Source of the DNA: Anaerolineales bacterium UBA3001
Lineage (GTDB): Bacteria; Chloroflexota; Anaerolineae; Anaerolineales; UBA11657
DNA: 10,721 nucleotides
Assembly: GCA_002346435.1 (NCBI GenBank)
Contig: DDZT01000042.1
Location: 1 to 10,721 of the forward strand
Direction of reading: 5' to 3'
Below, piece by piece: positions 6,789 to 10,721 of this stretch; positions within the stretch are counted from its first letter, which is position 1, and every line of letters begins with the position of its first letter. The translations under genes and the position numbers were made by a program. A model generated the notes under the pieces. The model did not search any database. It saw nothing but the letters and a program-made list of their open reading frames with translations, and was not told the DNA's origin.

Positions 6789-7155
6789 TAGACTTACATT
6801 ACTGGTATTTATCGCTGCATTAGGACTCCTATTATTGGTGCTAGAAATGGTTAGACGGAGGGCTCTTGCAGAGAAATATTCTCTATTGTGGCTAATAATG
6901 TCTGTAGTGATACTTTTGTTAGCTATTGCACGTCCAGCATTAGATCGGGTTGCTCCTATGCTTGGCATATATTATGCTCCTTCAGCGCTTTTTGTGGCGG
7001 GATTTGTGGGATTGCTTGTCATCCTTCTATACTTTTCTGCAGTTATCACTCAGCTAACACGCGAGGCTCGAATTGCCGCTCAACATATTGGTATATTACG
7101 AGAGCGTGTGGATGACTTGGAAAAGAGTAGACAACAGTTGTCTGATGAAAAATGA
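6778..7155 (+). CDS. DUF2304 family membrane protein
   Basis: A 125-residue integral membrane protein. I chose ATG 6778 because GAGGA lies 8 bases upstream and the longer form from 6751 only adds nine polar residues inside the GT2 gene. Three hydrophobic segments are seen: about 5-23 (LTLLVFIAALGLLLLVLEM), 38-54 (LWLIMSVVILLLAIARP) and 66-91 (APSALFVAGFVGLLVILLYFSAV). Between the first two is a basic loop, VRRRALAEKYSLLWL, which together with the AxxRPxxDxxxxxLGIxY region matches DUF2304 (PF10066). Residues 93-125 are charged and helical with heptad-like hydrophobics (LTREARIAAQHIGILRERV), probably a short cytoplasmic coiled coil. DUF2304 genes commonly follow a GT2 gene, as here. Function is not established; anchoring or assisting the GT2 enzyme at the membrane is a reasonable inference. 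The gene overlaps both neighbours by 11 bases. Confidence 0.9.
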   Translation: MFTDRLTLLVFIAALGLLLLVLEMVRRRALAEKYSLLWLIMSVVILLLAIARPALDRVAPMLGIYYAPSALFVAGFVGLLVILLYFSAVITQLTREARIAAQHIGILRERVDDLEKSRQQLSDEK

Positions 7156-8524
7156 ATTGCCAGTTGGCCAAAAACTTAATATAAGAAGTCACGAAACTTT
7201 GCGTCAGCGTCGAACGCTGTTGTTTACATTCTGTTTGGCGTTAATGCTCCGTTTAATCTGGATTTTGATTTTAGATCCCGAACCCAGACTAGTTGGTGGT
7301 GATGGACCCTTTTATTTGTATGTAGGTGATCAAGTTGCTAGAGGATTGGGACTAACCTATGGCAATGATCCAGTTGCTGTCGTTGGACCAGTATACCCAG
7401 CCTATTTAGCGTTTCTTCAAATAGTTTTTGGCTTTGAAAATGTGGTGATTGTTGCAAGATTAGGTCAGGCTTTGATGGGTGCTTTCCTATCATTACTAGT
7501 ATTTGATTTGGGTAGGCGATGCATTAGATCGGAGGTTGGTATTGCAGCGGCAGTATTGTTAGCAGTTGATTTGCGTTTTATTGTGGAAAGCGGATCTGTA
7601 TCCACGGAAAGCTTGCTAACAATATTGTTGATGCTGAGCATATGGTTATATGTGGTAGCTATTGAGAGAGATAACACGAGAATGTGGATAGTGGTGGGTG
7701 TTTCCACAGGAATCGCTACTCTAACGCGTGGAATAGTCCAGATATTACCATTGATATTTCTTTTACATTTATCCTTGTTAAGGAAGGAATTGCGCATATG
7801 GCGTTCTTGGGTGTGTTTGGTATCGGGATTTGCTATAGTTGTCACTCCATGGATATTGCGGAACTGGATGGTGTTTGGAAGCCCCACAATTGTACAAGGT
7901 GGAGCAGCACATTTCTGGATGGGTTCGCAAGGAGATGGTCGGTCATTTAGAAAGCAAGAAATGTTGGATAAGATTTATGATTTACGTATAGGAAATGGTG
8001 GTGCAGATCGATATAGCTATATTAATGATGCAATCAATATAATAGGATTAGACCCGATAGGTTTCTTGCGTTTAAGAACAGCCAGATTAAGTGAGGCTTA
8101 CCTGCAGCCATTTGGAACAGTAGCTGTTGGTGAGGTTTTTGGTAATGAAAGTATCAAGGATATGGTATCTAGTAATTTTGAGGGTTCTCTAATGGATACG
8201 ATTAGATCACCTGCATTTTTCCCAAAACTGTGGATATATATTATTCATTATGGTTCTATTGCATCATCAGCAATATATATGGTTTTGCAGAGACGAGAAT
8301 ATTTGCAATGGAGTGTTTTAGCAATTGTAATTTTGTGTTTTAGTGGAGCTTATACTATTTTAACTATTATTCCACGCTATATATTCCCTATAATGCCCCT
8401 GTTTTTGATTATGGCAGCATACGTTGTAATGGATGTAGGTTATAGGAGCAGAAAACTTCTTTGGCCAATGTTCAATCGTTACTCGTCTGATGTTACTTCC
8501 TCAACTAAGGTGCCTAGGTTGTGA
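7145..8524 (+). CDS. GT-C multi-pass membrane glycosyltransferase (ArnT/PMT-like)
   Basis: A 459-residue polytopic protein. The first extracytoplasmic loop after the first helix carries LVGGDGPFYLYVGDQVARGLGL (split 49-70), the GT-C signature in which D53 is the likely catalytic acid, followed by GPVYPAYLAFLQ (81-92), the 'P.YP..la' motif of PMT_2/GT39- and GT83-like enzymes. Hydrophobic segments lie near 24-43, 98-120, 131-145, 155-173, 181-209, 222-240, 363-381, 388-408 and 410-430. TLTRG (192-196) and TPWILRNWMVFGSP (234-247) are also typical. A long soluble loop (about 245-360) carries few helices. These enzymes transfer a sugar from polyprenyl phosphate to a glycan, lipid or protein on the outer membrane face. 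ATG 7145 overlaps the DUF2304 stop by 11 bases; in-frame starts at 7112 and 7073 add non-conserved residues, but no start has a strong Shine-Dalgarno. It probably uses the lipid-sugar made by the GT2 enzyme upstream. Confidence 0.87.
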   Translation: MKNELPVGQKLNIRSHETLRQRRTLLFTFCLALMLRLIWILILDPEPRLVGGDGPFYLYVGDQVARGLGLTYGNDPVAVVGPVYPAYLAFLQIVFGFENVVIVARLGQALMGAFLSLLVFDLGRRCIRSEVGIAAAVLLAVDLRFIVESGSVSTESLLTILLMLSIWLYVVAIERDNTRMWIVVGVSTGIATLTRGIVQILPLIFLLHLSLLRKELRIWRSWVCLVSGFAIVVTPWILRNWMVFGSPTIVQGGAAHFWMGSQGDGRSFRKQEMLDKIYDLRIGNGGADRYSYINDAINIIGLDPIGFLRLRTARLSEAYLQPFGTVAVGEVFGNESIKDMVSSNFEGSLMDTIRSPAFFPKLWIYIIHYGSIASSAIYMVLQRREYLQWSVLAIVILCFSGAYTILTIIPRYIFPIMPLFLIMAAYVVMDVGYRSRKLLWPMFNRYSSDVTSSTKVPRL

Positions 8525-9711
8525 ATCGGATTGTACATATTATCAAGGCTACCGGAATAGCTGGTGCTGAACAACATTTAATTACTATGTTGCCAGAGTT
8601 CGACAAACGTAGTTTTGATATTTATATCATTGTGCTTACTGAACCAGAAAAACCTGTTGATGAACTTTTTTTTGCATTAGAGCAGGTCGGTGTGAATAGT
8701 GAAAGAATGCTTATTAGTAGTAATTCTGATTTAAGTGTAGTGATAAGGATGGTACGTAGATTGCGTGACCTAGCTCCATCTATAGTTCACACGCATCTTA
8801 TTCATGCAGATATTTATGGTGCTATAGCGGCTCGAATCGCAGGTGTTCCAGCAGTAATATCATCGCGTCACAATGATGACCCTTTTCGTTCTCAGTGGCC
8901 ACTATCGATTTTGCTAAGAATAGTCAATAGATGTATCAACCGTTTTATATCTATATCTGAAAGAGTAAGAGTTTTCACTATCGAGAATGAGAGAGTGCCA
9001 GCCTCTCTTATTGACACTGTCTACTATGGTTTACCAGGCTATGAATACAACAGTGGATCAATGATTGATGCGCGATCCGAATTCGGTCTATCTAAGGGTC
9101 CGCTATTAGTATGTGCGGCTCGTCTAACTGAGCAGAAGGGTCATAAGTGGTTGCTTAGAGCTTTTAGATCTGTTGTGGATCAATTGCCTGAGGCATCACT
9201 ACTTTTATTGGGGGATGGGCCTTTGCGTGAGCACTTAGAAGATACTGTAATCAATCTAGGTATTTCAAAGCATGTTAGGTTTGCAGGTTGGCGCACAGAT
9301 GTAATGGATATTTTACCTAGTGCAGATTTGTTTGTACTAGCCTCAGAATGGGAAGGTTTTGGTTTAGCGCTACTAGAAGCTATGTCTTTTTCCCTGTCTA
9401 TTGTTGCAACTGAGGTAGGAGGTATTCCAGAAGTGGTTCTGGACGGTGAAACTGGCTGGTTAGTACAAGCTAAAGATAGCGATGCTCTTGCTGGTAGTAT
9501 ACTTGCAGCACTAAGATCACCTCACCAAATGTTAGAGTGTGGTCGAATGGGTAAACTACGAGTGCAGAATACATTTTCAGTTGAAAAAATGATTGTTAAT
9601 ACTGAGAAGATATATAATTTGCTGCTTACAAAAAACGTTTGTGTTAATATCATAGATTCCAGACATGATGTATCGTCTAGTCATGAAGGTATAAATAAGG
9701 ATACGGTGTAA
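8521..9711 (+). CDS. Glycosyltransferase family 4 (GT-B)
   Basis: A 396-residue retaining-type glycosyltransferase. The N-terminal acceptor domain shows VHIIKATGIAGAEQHL (5-20; the 'GGAE.hl' loop) and SIVHTHLIHADIYGAIAARI (87-106). VPAVISSRHND (109-119) and a predicted hinge follow. The donor domain shows LLVCAARLTEQKGHKWLLRA (195-214; R201 and K206 are the conserved phosphate-binding pair), LLLLGDGPLREHLE (227-240), VRFAGWRTDVMDILPSADLFV (split 252-272) and SEWEGFGLALLEAMSF (275-290), which carries the EX7E pair E278 and E286. ATEVGGIPEVVLDGETGWLV (296-315) is also classic GT4. The last 27 residues (370-396) are polar and variable. The GTG start shares four bases (GTGA) with the preceding TGA; AAGG lies 10 bases upstream. 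Acts in the cytoplasm on a nucleotide sugar and a lipid-linked acceptor; the sugar is not predictable. Confidence 0.93.
   Translation: MNRIVHIIKATGIAGAEQHLITMLPEFDKRSFDIYIIVLTEPEKPVDELFFALEQVGVNSERMLISSNSDLSVVIRMVRRLRDLAPSIVHTHLIHADIYGAIAARIAGVPAVISSRHNDDPFRSQWPLSILLRIVNRCINRFISISERVRVFTIENERVPASLIDTVYYGLPGYEYNSGSMIDARSEFGLSKGPLLVCAARLTEQKGHKWLLRAFRSVVDQLPEASLLLLGDGPLREHLEDTVINLGISKHVRFAGWRTDVMDILPSADLFVLASEWEGFGLALLEAMSFSLSIVATEVGGIPEVVLDGETGWLVQAKDSDALAGSILAALRSPHQMLECGRMGKLRVQNTFSVEKMIVNTEKIYNLLLTKNVCVNIIDSRHDVSSSHEGINKDTV
9697..9701 (+). promoter_or_regulatory. Possible ribosome binding site for the epimerase TTG start
   Basis: AAGGA lies in the last codons of the GT4 gene, 12 bases before the TTG at 9714. 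The spacing is longer than ideal, so this is a weak call. Confidence 0.4.
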
Positions 9712-9713
9712 AG

Positions 9714-10667
9714 TTGAAATATCTTGTAACGGGCGGAGCCGGATTTATAGGATCTAGTATAGTGTCTGCTCTTGTGGATCAAGGCAAACATGTGCGTGTA
9801 GCAGACAATTTTTCTACAGGCCGTAGACATAATCTTGCTATGGTACAGGATTCCATCGAGATAATTGAAGGAGATTTGGCAGAACTAGATTATGCGCGCA
9901 AGATCGTAGATGGGGTTGATTACGTTATCCATCAGGCGGCTATTCCTAGCGTGCCTCGCTCGGTGGATGACCCAATTGGGAATAATCAATCGGGTGTTAT
10001 TGCCACATTGAATTTGTTGGTTGCAGCACGTGATGCTGGAGTGCTGAGAATGACGTATGCAAGCTCTTCATCTATATATGGCGAGGCTCGTGACAAGGGA
10101 GCTAAAAAGGAAGGTATGTTACCTGCGCCTTTGTCTCCATATGGGGTAAGCAAATTGGCTTCGGAACAATACTGTATGGCTTTTTATACTGTCTATGGAT
10201 TTGAGGTAGTAGCACTACGTTATTTCAACGTGTTTGGTCCAAGACAAGATCCAGAGTCCGAATACGCAGCTGTTATTCCACGTTTTATCACCGCGCTATT
10301 GCAAGGAAATGCTCCAAAGATATATGGTGATGGTGAACAAACTCGCGATTTTACTTATGTGGGCAATATTGTGAATGCTAACATTCATGCTCTTAATCAT
10401 GCGGAAGCACCAGGTCAAATATTTAATATAGCGATGGGGAAGGGTAGCAGTCTCAATAGTTTGGTAAAAACTTTACATGAGTTGACTGGTGTCACGATTG
10501 ATGCGGATTATACAGATGCAAGATCTGGTGACATAAGGCATTCATATGCTGATGTTAGTAAAGCTCTAAACGTACTTCAGTTTAAATCAGAGGTGAGTGT
10601 TGTAGATGGCCTTCAAAATACTATAGACTGGTACCGGAGCTTGAATGTCAATCAAAAACCCAAATGA
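9714..10667 (+). CDS. NAD-dependent epimerase (extended SDR), UDP-hexose/HexNAc 4-epimerase-like
   Basis: A 317-residue extended short-chain dehydrogenase/reductase. The Rossmann loop is TGGAGFIGS (6-14), with RVADNFSTGRRHNL (28-41) giving D31, the usual NAD-binding acid. Other signatures are EGDLAE (52-57), VIHQAAIPSVPRSVDDP (71-87), ASSSSIYGE (116-124; catalytic Ser/Thr), the YxxxK pair Y143-K147 in SPYGVSKLASEQY (141-153), LRYFNVFGPRQDP (168-180) and YAAVIPRFI (184-192). DFTYVGNIVNANIHAL (212-227) lies in the substrate domain. The RYFNVFGPRQDP..YAAVIP pattern is that of UDP-GlcNAc/UDP-GalNAc 4-epimerases of the WbpP/Gne type, but UDP-glucose or uronate epimerases share most of it. Length is near the family norm. 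The TTG start is the only one able to include the full first beta-strand and lies 2 bases after the GT4 stop. It should make a sugar donor for the glycosyltransferases. Confidence 0.9.
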   Translation: MKYLVTGGAGFIGSSIVSALVDQGKHVRVADNFSTGRRHNLAMVQDSIEIIEGDLAELDYARKIVDGVDYVIHQAAIPSVPRSVDDPIGNNQSGVIATLNLLVAARDAGVLRMTYASSSSIYGEARDKGAKKEGMLPAPLSPYGVSKLASEQYCMAFYTVYGFEVVALRYFNVFGPRQDPESEYAAVIPRFITALLQGNAPKIYGDGEQTRDFTYVGNIVNANIHALNHAEAPGQIFNIAMGKGSSLNSLVKTLHELTGVTIDADYTDARSGDIRHSYADVSKALNVLQFKSEVSVVDGLQNTIDWYRSLNVNQKPK

Positions 10668-10670
10668 CAT

Positions 10671-10721
10671 ATGATCAAATCAGGGATATTACATGTTATT
10701 GCACGTATGAATATTGGTGGT
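10671..10721 (+). CDS. GT4-like glycosyltransferase, N-terminal fragment (cut by window end)
   Basis: An ATG at 10671, 3 bases after the epimerase TGA, opens a frame that runs to the window edge without a stop. The 17 codons read MIKSGILHVIARMNIGG. 'ILHVIARMNIGG' is the typical first beta-strand and glycine loop of GT4 glycosyltransferases (commonly '[K/R]ILHVI..L..GG...'). Only this N-terminus is visible, so family assignment is by short pattern and position alone. It would be the third GT-B type glycosyltransferase of the cluster. No good Shine-Dalgarno is visible before it, as with the starts at 4843 and 6048. Confidence 0.6.
   Translation, partial: MIKSGILHVIARMNIGG

Noticed and set aside
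6888..7115. Plus-strand Cys/Ser-rich open frame inside the DUF2304 gene
   Set aside because: The Cys, Ser and Tyr richness is the typical +1 shadow of a hydrophobic membrane protein.
7073..7144. 24-residue N-terminal extension of the GT-C gene
   Set aside because: It lies inside the DUF2304 coding region and reads as out-of-frame sequence; ATG 7145 gives the same 11-base overlap as the preceding pair. ATG 7112 remains possible.
7465..7887. Minus-strand open frame of 140 codons
   Set aside because: It is fully antisense to the GT-C gene, with no recognisable motif or ribosome binding site; a shadow frame.
1..10721. Defence system, toxin-antitoxin, CRISPR, transposon or phage signature
   Set aside because: Every gene fits polysaccharide biosynthesis; I see no inverted terminal repeats, direct repeat arrays, integrase/transposase motifs or tRNA.

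Overview
The window is one uninterrupted, plus-strand stretch of a surface-polysaccharide (exopolysaccharide, capsule or O-antigen type) biosynthesis cluster. It holds eight complete protein genes flanked by two more cut by the window edges; a further short gene (591-833) makes nine complete genes in all. Every gene points the same way and several neighbours overlap. The largest gap is 58 bases (4785-4842), and I see no promoter, terminator, RNA gene, repeat, CRISPR array or mobile element. It reads as the interior of a long operon. Base composition by eye is about 40% GC and even across the window. The standard code is used with TAA, TAG and TGA stops, and three genes appear to start at GTG or TTG. 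The bacterial phylum cannot be fixed from this; a Chloroflexota-like or other environmental bacterium is a guess only.

Layout. (1) 1-591: C-terminal end of a heparinase II/III-type polysaccharide lyase-like protein whose start lies outside the window. (2) 591-833 and 833-2620: a tiny one-helix membrane protein, then a full-length NodU/TobZ-type O-carbamoyltransferase, all linked by 1-base stop/start overlaps. (3) 2631-4784: a two-domain oxidoreductase fusing a zinc-ligand-poor MDR (alcohol-dehydrogenase-like) half to a Gfo/Idh/MocA half. (4) 4843-6021: a GT-B glycosyltransferase with a membrane-associating hydrophobic segment. (5) 6048-6788, 6778-7155 and 7145-8524: a GT2 polyprenyl-phosphate-sugar synthase-like enzyme, a DUF2304 membrane protein and a GT-C multi-pass glycosyltransferase, joined by two 11-base overlaps. 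(6) 8521-9711: a GT4 glycosyltransferase. (7) 9714-10667: an NAD-dependent UDP-hexose(HexNAc) 4-epimerase-like SDR. (8) 10671 to the end: the first 17 codons of another GT4-like glycosyltransferase.

How they may work together (inference): the epimerase and the two-domain oxidoreductase supply or modify nucleotide sugars. The soluble GT-B/GT4 enzymes build a lipid-linked oligosaccharide on the cytoplasmic face. The GT2/DUF2304/GT-C trio charges a polyprenyl phosphate with a sugar and transfers it on the outer face of the membrane. The carbamoyltransferase adds carbamoyl groups to a sugar hydroxyl, perhaps tethered by the small membrane protein. The heparinase-like protein acts on a uronate-containing glycan. 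No flippase, polymerase, chain-length regulator or initiating phosphoglycosyltransferase is present here, so these must lie elsewhere. The most interesting points are the small protein paired with the carbamoyltransferase, the GT2-DUF2304-GT-C module, and the lyase/two-domain oxidoreductase association.
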